Origin: Caldisericota bacterium
Lineage (GTDB): Bacteria; Caldisericota; Caldisericia; B22-G15
Direction: 5' to 3'
Length of the DNA stretch: 26,267 nucleotides
Assembly: GCA_003648245.1 (NCBI GenBank)
Contig: QMOO01000002.1
Span: 1-26,267, forward strand
In this document: in pieces, positions 7,758 to 17,061 of the stretch
Numbering within the stretch: the first letter of the stretch is position 1
How the letters are laid out: every line of letters starts with the position of its first letter
The notes under the pieces: model-generated
Told to the model about the DNA's origin: nothing
What the model saw: only the letters and a program-made list of their open reading frames with translations
Database searches by the model: none
Program-made: the position numbers and the translations under genes

Positions 7758-8889
7758 TTTGAGCCTCCTCTTTGATTACCTTCTTTTCTCCAATCTTGAA
7801 GAGAAGATACTTTATGCCAACCTGACCAGCAACAAAGAGGGTTGCTACTCCTTGAATGATATCAGCAAAGGTTTTATGAATTCCGATAAGTTGCATTCCA
7901 GTTGCACCTGCTCTTACAAAACCAAAAAACATGGATGAAAAAAGAGTTCCTATTGCTGCATTATTTCCAATTAATGCCATGGTTATACCGTCAAATCCAT
8001 ATCCTGGCCTGAATACTCCTGGATAGTGTCCTTCAGTTCCAAGAATCATACATGCTCCACTAACGCCAGCAAGGGCACCAGAGATAAACATAGCAATAAG
8101 CATGGTTCTTGCAGTATTTATACCACTGTACCTTGCTGCATCAGGATTCTTTCCAGTTGCCTGTATTTCATAGCCGAGAACAGTTCTATTCATAAGGATA
8201 TAAACAAAAATCACTGCAAGTATTGCAATAATTATTGAACCATTCAATCTTGTTCCCTGAAAGAAAGGCTTAAGCCTTGAAGCTTCTTTTACATAAGGAG
8301 TTCCTGCAAGTATAGCTTCAGGTCTGTATCTTTGAATATTAAAGGGACCAACAACTATCCAGTTTTCCACAAGATGAACTGCAATCCAGTTAAGCATTAT
8401 TGTGGTTATGACCTCGTGGACTCCCCTTGTAATTTTGAGCCATCCTGCAAACGCTGCGTAAAGACCGGAAACTATAATAACTGCAATCAAAATCAAGGGT
8501 ATATCTATCCAGGGAGTCATGTTTAATTTGAAGCCAAGGTAGGCTGCAACTATGGCTCCCATTATAAATTGTCCTTCAGCACCTATATTAAAAAGTCCAA
8601 CTCTAAACGCCACAGCAACGGAAAGTCCTGTTAATGTAAGAATTGATCCTTTAAGAAAACCCTCCCCTGCTTCTTTTAAACTGAAAAATTCCTTGAGAGA
8701 AGAGCCAAATGCTCCTTCAAATAGAAGCTTATATGCAGCCCAGGGGCTTTTACCAGTAGCCTTTATCATCACTGCTGCTACAAGAAAAGCCACTATTATA
8801 GATATTATTGGAACAAGAAATGACGAAATTTCTTCCTTCTTACTATTCCACCATATAAGAATGTCATTTAAAAAATTAAGCCCCTTCAT
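7744..8889 (-). CDS. Nucleoside ABC transporter permease (first subunit)
   Basis: Larger integral membrane subunit of the importer, 381 residues. The first membrane segment lies at about residues 24-42, and the family motif FRVGLFNIGAEGQFIMGAIVAA at about 95-116. Conserved QATGKNPDAARYSGIN and PGYGFDGITMALIGNN loops follow, matching the NupP/NupB-type subunit. The ATG overlaps the ATPase stop as ATGA, so translation is coupled. The last residues are charged and face the cytoplasm. Together with the permease downstream it should form the transmembrane pathway for nucleosides. Confidence 0.92.
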   Translation of the reverse strand: MKGLNFLNDILIWWNSKKEEISSFLVPIISIIVAFLVAAVMIKATGKSPWAAYKLLFEGAFGSSLKEFFSLKEAGEGFLKGSILTLTGLSVAVAFRVGLFNIGAEGQFIMGAIVAAYLGFKLNMTPWIDIPLILIAVIIVSGLYAAFAGWLKITRGVHEVITTIMLNWIAVHLVENWIVVGPFNIQRYRPEAILAGTPYVKEASRLKPFFQGTRLNGSIIIAILAVIFVYILMNRTVLGYEIQATGKNPDAARYSGINTARTMLIAMFISGALAGVSGACMILGTEGHYPGVFRPGYGFDGITMALIGNNAAIGTLFSSMFFGFVRAGATGMQLIGIHKTFADIIQGVATLFVAGQVGIKYLLFKIGEKKVIKEEAQSGVS

Positions 8890-10424
8890 GCCTCCACCTC
8901 TTTTTTATCATATCTTTTCAAACCAAGCATGAGAAGTCCGAGCTCCTCCTCTGTTGCTTCCTCTACTGGTAGCTCACCTACAATCTCACCGTTAAATAAA
9001 ACTGCGATTCTATCTGACAACATCATTATCTCATCAAGTTCAAGGGATATAAGGAGAACCGCTTTTCCAGAATCTCTCTGTTCTACAAGCTTTTTATGAA
9101 CAAACTCTATGGCTCCAACATCCAATCCTCTTGTAGGCTGGGAAGCGATAAGTATATCAGGATCATAGGAAACTTCCCTTGCAACAACTACCTTCTGCTG
9201 GTTACCTCCAGATAGAGCCTCTGCTTTAAGTTTTGGATTATGGGGTCTTATATCATACTCAATAACTTTATTTCTTCCAAAGTCATCTATGTTCTTTCTG
9301 TTTAAAAATAGCCCTCTTGAGAAATAAGACTCTTTTTCTCTTCCAAGAAACAAATTGTAGGAGATTGTAAATGGTAGAACGAGACCCCTCTTTCTTCTAT
9401 CCTCTGGAATGTGAGCAATTCCACTATTTCTAAAAAACCAGGGATCAAACTCCCTTACCTCTTCTCCCCTTATTATAATCTTTCCACTCTTAATTGGTCT
9501 TAATCCTGTTAGAGCTTCAACCAACTCCTTCTGCCCATTCCCTTCAACTCCCGCTATTCCAAGAATCTCGCTTCTTCTTAATTTAAAGGAAATTCCTTTT
9601 ATAGCCGGGATACCTTTATCACTCATGACTACAAGATCTTTCACCTCAAGTATAACCTCTCCTGGCTCTTTCTCTTTTTTCGGAACTACAAAAACAACAT
9701 CTCTTCCAACCATTAACCTTGCTAACTCTCTCTCGTCTGTGTCCTTTGCGTTCTTTATTCCTCTAACCTTGCCATTCTTTAAAACTGCTATTCTATCTGC
9801 TATGGTAAGAACCTCTTTGAGTTTATGAGAGATAAATATGACAGTTTTTCCTTTCTTCTTTAAAGACCTTATGGTATCAAAAAGCTCCTCTGTCTCCTGA
9901 GGAGTTAACACCGCCGTTGGTTCGTCAAGGATAAGAATTTCTGCTCCACGGAATAGAACCTTTAAAATCTCCACCCTCTGTTGGATTCCAACGGGAAGAT
10001 TCTCTATCTTCTCTTCAGGATCAACTTTAAGCCCATACATATCAGAGATTCTCTTTACCTCTTCTATGGCCTTTTTCTTGTCAAGCACAAATCCATTTTT
10101 TCTGAATTCTTCACCAAGAATTATGTTCTCATACACTGTAAACTTTGGTATTAACATGAAATGCTGGTGAACCATACCAATTCCCATTTCTATTGCCTTT
10201 TTAGGAGTGTTGTGTCTTATCTTTTTTCCAAAAACATATATCTCTCCTGAATCTGGTGTGTATAGACCATACAGAATGTTCATTAAAGTGGTCTTCCCCG
10301 CTCCATTTTCCCCAACAATAGCAAAAACTTCGCCCTTCTTTATGCTAAGAGATATGTTGTCGTTGGCTATAACCCCTGGAAAAATCTTTGTAACATTTTT
10401 AAGCTCAACAGCATACTCCTCCAA
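8886..10424 (-). CDS. Nucleoside ABC transporter, double ATP-binding subunit
   Basis: Two fused ABC domains in 512 residues, the layout of RbsA and of BMP-type nucleoside importers. The first half has GENGAGKTT (38-46), LPVGIQQ (signature, 143-149) and ILILDEPTA (164-171). The second half has a degenerate P-loop GVEGNGQ (292-298), LSGGNQQ (404-409) and ASQPTRGLD in place of a canonical Walker B, so only one composite site is likely to hydrolyse ATP; this asymmetry is normal for the family. The start is TTG at 10424 with GGAGG 6 bases upstream. It lies just past a strong terminator hairpin that separates it from the binding-protein gene, so it should be made in smaller amounts than the binding protein. 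Confidence 0.94.
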   Translation of the reverse strand: MEEYAVELKNVTKIFPGVIANDNISLSIKKGEVFAIVGENGAGKTTLMNILYGLYTPDSGEIYVFGKKIRHNTPKKAIEMGIGMVHQHFMLIPKFTVYENIILGEEFRKNGFVLDKKKAIEEVKRISDMYGLKVDPEEKIENLPVGIQQRVEILKVLFRGAEILILDEPTAVLTPQETEELFDTIRSLKKKGKTVIFISHKLKEVLTIADRIAVLKNGKVRGIKNAKDTDERELARLMVGRDVVFVVPKKEKEPGEVILEVKDLVVMSDKGIPAIKGISFKLRRSEILGIAGVEGNGQKELVEALTGLRPIKSGKIIIRGEEVREFDPWFFRNSGIAHIPEDRRKRGLVLPFTISYNLFLGREKESYFSRGLFLNRKNIDDFGRNKVIEYDIRPHNPKLKAEALSGGNQQKVVVAREVSYDPDILIASQPTRGLDVGAIEFVHKKLVEQRDSGKAVLLISLELDEIMMLSDRIAVLFNGEIVGELPVEEATEEELGLLMLGLKRYDKKEVEA

Positions 10425-10441
10425 TTTTTACCTCCACTCTA

Positions 10442-10484
10442 TTAAAAAAGGGTGGGTGCTAAAAACACACCCACCCTTTTTTAA
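10442..10484 (-). terminator. Intrinsic terminator/attenuator between binding protein and ATPase
   Basis: A perfect 17-bp inverted repeat (10442-10458 and 10468-10484) flanks a 9-base loop. The stem has a core of GGGTGGGTG/CACCCACCC and runs of A and T on its outer arms, so it gives a U-tract in either direction. It begins 12 bases after the binding-protein stop and ends 17 bases before the ATPase start. Partial read-through at such a site is a known way to make more binding protein than transporter. Confidence 0.88.
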
Positions 10485-10496
10485 AAAGTTTACTCT

Positions 10497-11852
10497 TTAT
10501 GGAATTTCAGGAGGAACAAAGGCATCTAACTCCTCATATGTGGATGGAACCTTGAATTCTCCCTTTGCAATCATCTCTTTAAGTTTATTCACCTTATCAA
10601 GAACATCCTCTGGAATAATATCCTTTGTGTACTTCATAGGTGATAGACCTACTCCACCCTCCTTCACTCCAAGGAAGATATGGCCTGATTTAAATGTTCC
10701 CTCAACTACAGACTGAATGGAGAGCCAGACTGCGTAATCAACGTGTTTAATCATAGAGGTGAGAACCCTTCCTGGAGCAAGGTAATCCTGGTCAGAGTCA
10801 ACACCAACTGCAAAGTACCCTTCTCCTCTTGTCTGTGCTTCTTTAATTACGCCAAGACCACAAGCACCAGATGCATGATACACAATATCAGCACCTGCAT
10901 CAAACTGCTGTTTTGCAATCTTCTGACCATCATCTGCATTTGTGAAATTACCGGTATATCCCACAAGAACCTTGCAATCTGGATTTACAGTCTTAACTCC
11001 TGCTCTGTATCCAGCTTCAAACTTATGGATGATAAAGAGGTCCATTCCACCAACAAAACCAACTATATTTGTCTTGGTCATCTGACCAACAAGAGCACCA
11101 ACAAGGAATGAACCCTCATGCTCATTAAATAGATAGCAGACTACGTTGGGAGGCGGATTCTCAATAAATCCATCAATAAGCATAAAGTATGTATCTGGAT
11201 ACTGAGTAGCAACCTCGTTTATTGCATCTGTAAGCATAAATCCTACACCAATAACAAGCTTACAACCCTCATCTGCAAGTTTCTTTAGATTTGGAACATA
11301 GTCCTCATTAGCTTTTGATTCAAGAACAAGAGGCTCTATATCAAACTTATGGATTCCACGATCAAGAAGATCTGGTGCCTCATCCTCTATGCTCTTTCTG
11401 TACTCTTCATCTGTAAGAGGCTTATATCCCTCACCTGCCACCATCTTTACACCAGCAGCCCAGTTTTCAAGACCACGAAGTGCAGAATCGTTGAAGGATT
11501 TATCTCCTCTTCCACCTACGTCAGTGACAAGTCCTATCTTTATAACAGGTGTTAGTGCTACATCCTTTGTATTATCTCCTGCTTCAACTGTGAATGCCTC
11601 TGAATACTCTTTGTATCCTTCGGCAGTTACCTTAAGTGTCTGATCTCCTTTAGGAACATCTTTAATTTCATACTTTCCATCATTTCCTGTGGTGGCACTC
11701 TTCCCTCCGATGGAAACTGCAGCACCTGCAATCGGGGAACCAGTTTTGGTATCTGTTACTGTCCCCATAACTGTGCCTGTCTTTTTAGCACATCCCGCAA
11801 ACACTACACTAACTAAAATTAATACAATCAAGAAAGTTGCTATTTTCTTCAT
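10497..11852 (-). CDS. BMP/PnrA-type nucleoside-binding lipoprotein with N-terminal carboxypeptidase-regulatory-like domain
   Basis: Solute-binding lipoprotein of the nucleoside importer, 451 residues. A signal peptide ends in the lipobox FAGC with Cys21. Residues about 26-101 form an extra beta-sandwich domain of the carboxypeptidase-regulatory type: GTVTDTKTGSPIAGAAVSI, GNDGKYEIKDVPKGDQTLKV, AEGYKEYSEAF. The BMP domain begins at about 104 with IKIGLVTDVGGRGDKSFNDSA and continues through GVGFMLTDAINEVATQYPD, FVGGMDLFIIHKFEAGYRAGV, YHASGACGLGVIKEAQ and VGVDSDQDY. Usual BMP proteins are about 350 residues, so the extra length is accounted for by the N-terminal insert, which lies between the lipid anchor and the binding domain. 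AGAAGGAGGG is a clear ribosome site. The gene has its own extended -10 promoter and is followed by a terminator hairpin. Confidence 0.93.
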   Translation of the reverse strand: MKKIATFLIVLILVSVVFAGCAKKTGTVMGTVTDTKTGSPIAGAAVSIGGKSATTGNDGKYEIKDVPKGDQTLKVTAEGYKEYSEAFTVEAGDNTKDVALTPVIKIGLVTDVGGRGDKSFNDSALRGLENWAAGVKMVAGEGYKPLTDEEYRKSIEDEAPDLLDRGIHKFDIEPLVLESKANEDYVPNLKKLADEGCKLVIGVGFMLTDAINEVATQYPDTYFMLIDGFIENPPPNVVCYLFNEHEGSFLVGALVGQMTKTNIVGFVGGMDLFIIHKFEAGYRAGVKTVNPDCKVLVGYTGNFTNADDGQKIAKQQFDAGADIVYHASGACGLGVIKEAQTRGEGYFAVGVDSDQDYLAPGRVLTSMIKHVDYAVWLSIQSVVEGTFKSGHIFLGVKEGGVGLSPMKYTKDIIPEDVLDKVNKLKEMIAKGEFKVPSTYEELDAFVPPEIP

Positions 11853-11915
11853 TTGTCCCTCCTTCTAAATAAATTTTTGAAAAATATTATTTATTCTCAC
11901 CTCCTTTCCAAGGAA

Positions 11916-11924
11916 ATTATAGCA
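11916..11924 (-). promoter_or_regulatory. Extended -10 promoter of the nucleoside operon
   Basis: Minus strand TGC-TATAAT; the TAA of the upstream symporter is inside the hexamer. No good -35 is seen. The predicted start near 11909 leaves a leader of about 57 bases before the ATG at 11852, with two Shine-Dalgarno-like stretches: AAGGAGGTGA near 11898-11907 (no usable start after it) and AGAAGGAGGG just before the ATG. This is the only protein promoter in the window with a clear leader. Confidence 0.6.
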
Positions 11925-13530
11925 CAATTTTTGAGGAGTAGGTTATATTGGCGATTTTCATAATGTGATCGCCAATTCTTTCAAGATTGCTTACCACATC
12001 AAGATAAATTATTCCAGCTTCACTGGAGCATATTCCCTTATTTAACCTGTCAATGTGATGCTCTCTCATTATCTCCTCAAGTTTGTCAATAAAGTCTTCA
12101 TTCAATTTTATTTTATTGTAAACCTCATCATTCATTTTGAAAAGATTTTCCTTTATAAGTGTATAGCTTTCACATATGGCTTTACAAATCTTTTCAAGCT
12201 CCTCGTAGGCATATTTGGAATAGGTTATATGGTCTTCAAGTCTCTGAAGTTCCAGTTGTGATGTATTAAATATGATATCTCCTATCCTTTCAAGCTGGGA
12301 AGATATAATAAGCATCTGGGGAACAAAAAATGCCTCTCTCTCAGGCAAATCAAGAGCAGCAATAAGAGGAACATACCTTGAAATTTCTCTGTTTATAAAG
12401 TTTATTGTATTCTCCCTTGTTTCAATTTCTTTGATCATCTTCTTATTCTTTGTGAAGATCATTTCTTTAAGTGCCATAAGGTTTTTATAAACTATTTCAG
12501 AAAGTCTTTCTGTCTCTTTTCTTAAAGAATCGAAGGCAAGGAGTGGACTTTTAAGCATACTCTTTGTGAGATATTTAGTTCCTGTTTCAACAACAACTTC
12601 CTTCCCTGGAACAAGCTTCTTAACAAGATCAACAAAAAGTTTGATAAATGGGAGGAAAATCAGTGTATTTATAATATTAAAAAGAGTATGGGAATTAGCA
12701 ATTTGCCTTACTGTATCTCCGCCAAGTGTCTTTATAAAATTAATATATGGATGGATTATTATAAGAAAAACAACAGCTCCCACTGTATTAAATATAAGAT
12801 GAGATACAGCAGACCTTTTGGCAGATACACTGGTTCCAATACTAGCTAACATTGCAGTAACTGTGGTTCCTATGTTTGCACCAATGACAAGAGGAAAGGC
12901 AGAGGAAATATCAAGCAGTCCCTTCATTGCAAGAGCCTGAACAATACCTATACTTACACTACTGCTCTGTTCGATAGCGGTGAAGGTTGCACTGACAAGA
13001 ACTCCTAAAACAGGAATTTTTCCAAACTTTACAAACAAATCTTTTACAGCCTGGGAGGTTTTTAAGGGCTCAACACTGCTTGCCATTATCTCAATTCCTA
13101 TAAATATGAGTCCAAAGCCCATTATAGAAAGCCCCAGATATTTTATCTTTCTTTTAAATGGTAGGAAGTAGAGGAGAAAGCCCAATGCAAAGAATGGAAT
13201 TCCGTATTTGGTTATCTTAAGAGCTATTATCTGTGCTGTAACTGTGGTACCAATATTTGCACCAAATATCACACCAACAGCCTGAGGGAGGCTCATCATT
13301 CCTGAATTTACAAGACTTATAACCATAACCGTGGTGGCTGAACTTGATTGGATAACTGCTGTGACAAGAAAACCTATAAATACAGCAATAATTGGGTTTG
13401 AAGTAGCTTTTCTAAGAAATATCCTTAAATTTTCCGATGCTGCCTTTTGAATCCCCTCACTTGCAAGATGTATACCGTAAATAAAAAGAGCAATGCCGCC
13501 AACTAACTCAAGAATAAGATTGGCAACCAA
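11917..13530 (-). CDS. Na/Pi cotransporter II family protein with C-terminal PhoU-like domain
   Basis: Predicted sodium-driven phosphate symporter in the cytoplasmic membrane, 537 residues. The two inverted Na/Pi repeats each carry the QSSS motif ([10 protein letters not shown] at 60-69 and [10 protein letters not shown] at 187-196) and a [10 protein letters not shown] motif (90-99 and about 217). From about residue 330 the sequence is soluble and helical with repeated ERIGD segments ([26 protein letters not shown]), typical of PhoU-like domains. The start is TTG at 13530 with a perfect AAGGAGGTGA ribosome site that is formed by the last codons of lon, 3 bases away. It is the last gene of the bactofilin-clpP-lon run. 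No other phosphate-uptake or phosphate-sensing gene is nearby. Confidence 0.92.
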   Translation of the reverse strand: MVANLILELVGGIALFIYGIHLASEGIQKAASENLRIFLRKATSNPIIAVFIGFLVTAVIQSSSATTVMVISLVNSGMMSLPQAVGVIFGANIGTTVTAQIIALKITKYGIPFFALGFLLYFLPFKRKIKYLGLSIMGFGLIFIGIEIMASSVEPLKTSQAVKDLFVKFGKIPVLGVLVSATFTAIEQSSSVSIGIVQALAMKGLLDISSAFPLVIGANIGTTVTAMLASIGTSVSAKRSAVSHLIFNTVGAVVFLIIIHPYINFIKTLGGDTVRQIANSHTLFNIINTLIFLPFIKLFVDLVKKLVPGKEVVVETGTKYLTKSMLKSPLLAFDSLRKETERLSEIVYKNLMALKEMIFTKNKKMIKEIETRENTINFINREISRYVPLIAALDLPEREAFFVPQMLIISSQLERIGDIIFNTSQLELQRLEDHITYSKYAYEELEKICKAICESYTLIKENLFKMNDEVYNKIKLNEDFIDKLEEIMREHHIDRLNKGICSSEAGIIYLDVVSNLERIGDHIMKIANITYSSKIVL

Positions 13531-13533
13531 AAC

Positions 13534-15849
13534 TCACCTCCTTAAAGATACTTTTAACGCCTCCTCCACTCTGTCGATCAAAACAAAATTCAAATCTTTC
13601 TTTATTCTCTCAGAAATTTTATACAGATCATTCTCATTCTCTTTTGGAATTATCACCCTTTTTATACCAGCCCTATGTGCAGCAAGAACTTTTATCTTTA
13701 TTCCTCCTACAGGTAAAACCTTTCCCCTTAACGTTATCTCCCCTGTCATGGCAACCTCTTTCTTCACTGGAATTCTGGTAAGAGCAGAAACCATTGCACT
13801 CACAATTGCAACTCCTGCAGAAGGTCCATCCTTTGGAACAGCTCCCTCTGGAACATGAACGTGTATATCACATTTCTTATAGAACTCTTTATCCTTTATC
13901 TTGAATTCATCCATATGTGCTCTCACGTAAGAGAGAGCTGCTTGAGCAGATTCTTTCATAACATCTCCAAGTTGACCGGTAAGAATCAGTCTCCCATTAC
14001 CCTTCATTACAAGAACCTCAATCTTTGTTATATCTCCACCAAAAGGAGTCCAGGCAAGTCCTGTGGCAACTCCAACCTCGTCCTTTTCCTCTTTTATTCC
14101 AAATCTGTATATTGGAAATTCAAGATAGTCCTTTAGATTCCTCACTGTGATACGGACACCATTGAACCTGTTACTCTTAGAAACCTTTTCTTTTGCAACC
14201 TTTCTCAACACCTTGGCTATTTTTCTCTCAAGTTCTCTAAGACCTGCTTCTCTTGTATACTCCCTTATCATCTTTAAATAAGCATGATCACTTATCTTTA
14301 CATCTTTTTCAGTAAGACCATTGTACTTTAACTGTTTTGGGAATAGATACCTCTTTGCAATTTCAAGCTTCTCGTCTTCTGTGTAACCAGGCAGGTAAAT
14401 CACTTCCATCCTGTCAAGAAGTGGTGGTGGTATGGTATGCGTTACGTTCCCTGTAGTTATAAACAGAACATCTGAAAGATCAAAGGGAACTTCAATGTAG
14501 TGATCTGAGAAATGATGATTCTGATCTGGGTCCAGAGCTTCAAGTAAAGCAGCTGATGGATCTCCTCTAAAATCGACACCAATTTTATCTATCTCATCAA
14601 GAAGAAAGACTGGATTTTTTGTTCCAGCATCCTTTATCCCCTGAATTATCCTTCCCGGCATTGCACCTACATATGTTCTTCTGTGTCCTCTAATCTCAGC
14701 CTCATCCCTTATTCCGCCTAAAGAAACATGTACAAATTTCCTACCAAGCGCTCTTGCTATGGATTTTCCAAGAGAAGTCTTTCCCACACCTGGAGGACCT
14801 ATAAAGCATAGAATTGGTGATCTTGGTTTCTTTGTAAGTTTTCTTACAGCAAGATATTCAAGTATTCTCTCCTTTATGTCCTTCAAACCATAGTGATCCT
14901 CATCCAGTACATTTTTTGCAGCTTTAATATCCATTTTATCTTTTGTTTCCTTATCCCACGGGAGCGAGATAAGCCAATCAAGGTAGTTTCTTATAACAGC
15001 GGCTTCCATAGCCATGGGTGGCATCTTTGCGAGTCTTTTAAGTTCCTGATCAATCTTTTCCATTACATATTGAGGAATCTTCCTCTTTTTGAGTTTCTCC
15101 TTGTAATCTTTTATCTCTTCAGAGAATTCCTCGGTCTCACCCAGTTCTCTCTTGATAGCCTTTAACTGTTCTCTCAGAAAGTATTCCCTCTGAGATTTAT
15201 CCACCTGTGTTTTTACCTTTTCCTCAATCTCATGAGAGATCTTTAATAACTCAACTTCCTTTGCAAGTATCTTTGCAAGAAGTTCAAGTCTCTCCTGAAC
15301 ATCAAATATTTCAAGAATCTTTTGTTTCTCTGGAATTGAAATTGTAAGATTAGCTGCTATAATATCGGCAAGTTTTGAAGGATTCTCTGTATCCTGAAGC
15401 ACAGAAAGAGTATCAATAGGGATCTTTTTTCCAAGTCTTATATACTCACTGAATAGATCTGAAAGCACCCTCGTAAGGGCTTCCACACGTGGTGTAATCT
15501 GGACTTTCTCTTCTATCTCTTCAACATCAACTTCAAAAAGTGGTTCACTCTTTAAGAACTCTTTAACTTTTACTCTGGATATGGCTTCAACAATGATTCT
15601 TTCAGTTCCATCTGGAAGTTTTGCATGCTGAAGTATCCTTGCAAGTACTCCAACCTGATAGAGTTCTTCGGGTTTTGGGTCCTCAATCTCTTCCTTTTTC
15701 TGAGTTAAAAGCACAAGAAGGTTATTACTTTTAACAGCCTCATTTACTGCAAGAAGTGATTTATTTCTTCCAACAAAAATTGGTAGTATCATGTGTGGAA
15801 GAACAACTACATTTCTTAAAGGAAGCAGTGGAAAAACTGTTCTCTTCAT
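13534..15849 (-). CDS. lon: ATP-dependent protease Lon
   Basis: Cytoplasmic AAA+ serine protease that unfolds and degrades damaged or regulatory proteins. The 771 residues comprise the N-terminal substrate-binding domain ([14 protein letters not shown] onward), a coiled-coil helical region, an AAA+ module with [13 protein letters not shown] (Lys357) and [10 protein letters not shown], and the protease domain with [10 protein letters not shown] (catalytic Ser677) and [14 protein letters not shown] (Lys720). I start at ATG 15849, two codon-lengths from the clpP stop with AGAGAGG upstream, because the family begins at this point. An in-frame ATG at 15876 would add nine residues that overlap clpP and have no ribosome site. 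clpP and lon in one transcript put two major proteases under shared control. Confidence 0.96.
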   Translation of the reverse strand: MKRTVFPLLPLRNVVVLPHMILPIFVGRNKSLLAVNEAVKSNNLLVLLTQKKEEIEDPKPEELYQVGVLARILQHAKLPDGTERIIVEAISRVKVKEFLKSEPLFEVDVEEIEEKVQITPRVEALTRVLSDLFSEYIRLGKKIPIDTLSVLQDTENPSKLADIIAANLTISIPEKQKILEIFDVQERLELLAKILAKEVELLKISHEIEEKVKTQVDKSQREYFLREQLKAIKRELGETEEFSEEIKDYKEKLKKRKIPQYVMEKIDQELKRLAKMPPMAMEAAVIRNYLDWLISLPWDKETKDKMDIKAAKNVLDEDHYGLKDIKERILEYLAVRKLTKKPRSPILCFIGPPGVGKTSLGKSIARALGRKFVHVSLGGIRDEAEIRGHRRTYVGAMPGRIIQGIKDAGTKNPVFLLDEIDKIGVDFRGDPSAALLEALDPDQNHHFSDHYIEVPFDLSDVLFITTGNVTHTIPPPLLDRMEVIYLPGYTEDEKLEIAKRYLFPKQLKYNGLTEKDVKISDHAYLKMIREYTREAGLRELERKIAKVLRKVAKEKVSKSNRFNGVRITVRNLKDYLEFPIYRFGIKEEKDEVGVATGLAWTPFGGDITKIEVLVMKGNGRLILTGQLGDVMKESAQAALSYVRAHMDEFKIKDKEFYKKCDIHVHVPEGAVPKDGPSAGVAIVSAMVSALTRIPVKKEVAMTGEITLRGKVLPVGGIKIKVLAAHRAGIKRVIIPKENENDLYKISERIKKDLNFVLIDRVEEALKVSLRR

Positions 15850-15850
15850 A

Positions 15851-16450
15851 TTAACCTCTCTTTTTAAAAACTTCATCTACAATACCATACTCCTTTGCCT
15901 CCTGGGCAGTCATATAATAATCTCTATCTGTATCCTTCTCTATTCTCTCCATTGGTTGACCAGTATGATGGGAGAGAATTTCGTTTATGGTATTCTTTAT
16001 CCTCATTATCTCCTTTGCAACAATCTCAATATCCTTTGCCTGTCCCTGAACTCCTCCCCATGGCTGGTGGATCAAAATCCTTGAATTGGGAAGTGCATAT
16101 CTTTTCCCTTTTTCACCGGCAGCAAGAAGAACTGCTGCCATGCTTGCAGCCTGTCCAATACATATGGTTGAAACAGGGGATTTTATAAATTGCATGGTGT
16201 CGTAAACAGCTAAACCTGCAGTAACACTTCCACCGGGACTGTTTATATAGAGATTTATCATTCTATCTGGATCCTCAGCTTCAAGGAATAGAAGCTCTGC
16301 TATTATAGCATTTGCTACTGCGTCATTTATCTCGGTGCCCAAAAAAATTATTCTATCCTTAAGAAGTCTTGAATAAATATCATAGCTCCTCTCTCCATAA
16401 GGAGTTTTTTCTATAACCCATGGAATTACCTGATTATATTCTTTCTTCAT
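15851..16450 (-). CDS. clpP: ATP-dependent Clp protease proteolytic subunit
   Basis: Serine peptidase that forms a double heptameric chamber and degrades proteins fed to it by ClpX or ClpA/C. The 199 residues contain the catalytic triad at family spacing: Ser103 in IGQAASMAA, His128 in ILIHQPWGG and Asp177 in [25 protein letters not shown] and the [12 protein letters not shown] segment are also fully conserved. The N-terminus [24 protein letters not shown] is canonical, with a short propeptide at most. The ATG overlaps the end of the phosphoribosyltransferase gene (ATGA). clpX is not adjacent, unlike in many bacteria; lon follows instead. Confidence 0.97.
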   Translation of the reverse strand: MKKEYNQVIPWVIEKTPYGERSYDIYSRLLKDRIIFLGTEINDAVANAIIAELLFLEAEDPDRMINLYINSPGGSVTAGLAVYDTMQFIKSPVSTICIGQAASMAAVLLAAGEKGKRYALPNSRILIHQPWGGVQGQAKDIEIVAKEIMRIKNTINEILSHHTGQPMERIEKDTDRDYYMTAQEAKEYGIVDEVFKKRG

Positions 16451-17061
16451 GCTACACCTCTCTTCTTTAAAATATCCATAACCTCCTCATCCCTGACCTC
16501 ACCAAAATCTTCATAGAATTGACCAACTGCAAAGAAGACATCAGGAATAAGGAGTGAAACAAAAATGTCAACTTCCCTCTCTATTCTCTCCTTTGCATCA
16601 ATACTGGATACAGGAACAGCACAGACAATTTTATCTGGTTTTCTTTTTTTCAAAGCAAGTATTGAAACAAGCATGGTCTCTCCTGTGGCAAGTCCATCGT
16701 CAACAACAATGGCAGTTTTTCCATTAAGGGAGGGAAGGCTTTTCCCTTCTCTAAATTTTTCTATTTTTTCTTTCACCACTCTTCTTCTATTTTCTAAAAT
16801 ATCCTCATCTAAAAAAACTCTCTCTCTTATTGAAATTACTCCTTCCTCAGATATAGCCCCTATGGCAAATTCAGGATTCATTGGGTGCGGAATCTTTGAA
16901 GAAACAACAACATCCAAGGGAGAATTCAAGATCTTCGAAACCTCATAAGCAACGACAACTCCCCCCCTTGGAATTCCAAAAACAACGGGGTTTTTGAGTT
17001 TAAATTCAAGTAATCTTTCTCCAAGAAGCCTTCCGGCTTCTCTCCTATTTCTGAACCTCAC
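16447..17061 (-). CDS. Phosphoribosyltransferase-fold protein (COG1926-like)
   Basis: Type I phosphoribosyltransferase fold, 204 residues. The PRPP loop reads [15 protein letters not shown] (Asp121, Asp122, Thr126, Gly127). [18 protein letters not shown] and the region [22 protein letters not shown] are hallmarks of a widespread family (COG1926) without a settled reaction, so the substrate is unknown to me. The start is GTG at 17061, which overlaps the bactofilin gene by 17 bases; the conserved [15 protein letters not shown] follows at once, supporting this start. The ribosome site is weak (AAAGGG), so translation is probably coupled to bactofilin. It is co-directional with clpP, overlapping it by 4 bases. 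Confidence 0.85.
   Translation of the reverse strand: MRFRNRREAGRLLGERLLEFKLKNPVVFGIPRGGVVVAYEVSKILNSPLDVVVSSKIPHPMNPEFAIGAISEEGVISIRERVFLDEDILENRRRVVKEKIEKFREGKSLPSLNGKTAIVVDDGLATGETMLVSILALKKRKPDKIVCAVPVSSIDAKERIEREVDIFVSLLIPDVFFAVGQFYEDFGEVRDEEVMDILKKRGVA

Noticed and set aside
10743..11111. Long open frame of 122 codons opposite the binding-protein gene
   Set aside because: It is antisense to a confidently identified protein, has low-complexity composition and no ribosome site or family match. The other long antisense frames in the window were dismissed for the same reason.
15850..15876. Upstream ATG that would lengthen Lon by nine residues
   Set aside because: It lies inside clpP without a ribosome site, and the family sequence begins at the next ATG, which has AGAGAGG upstream.
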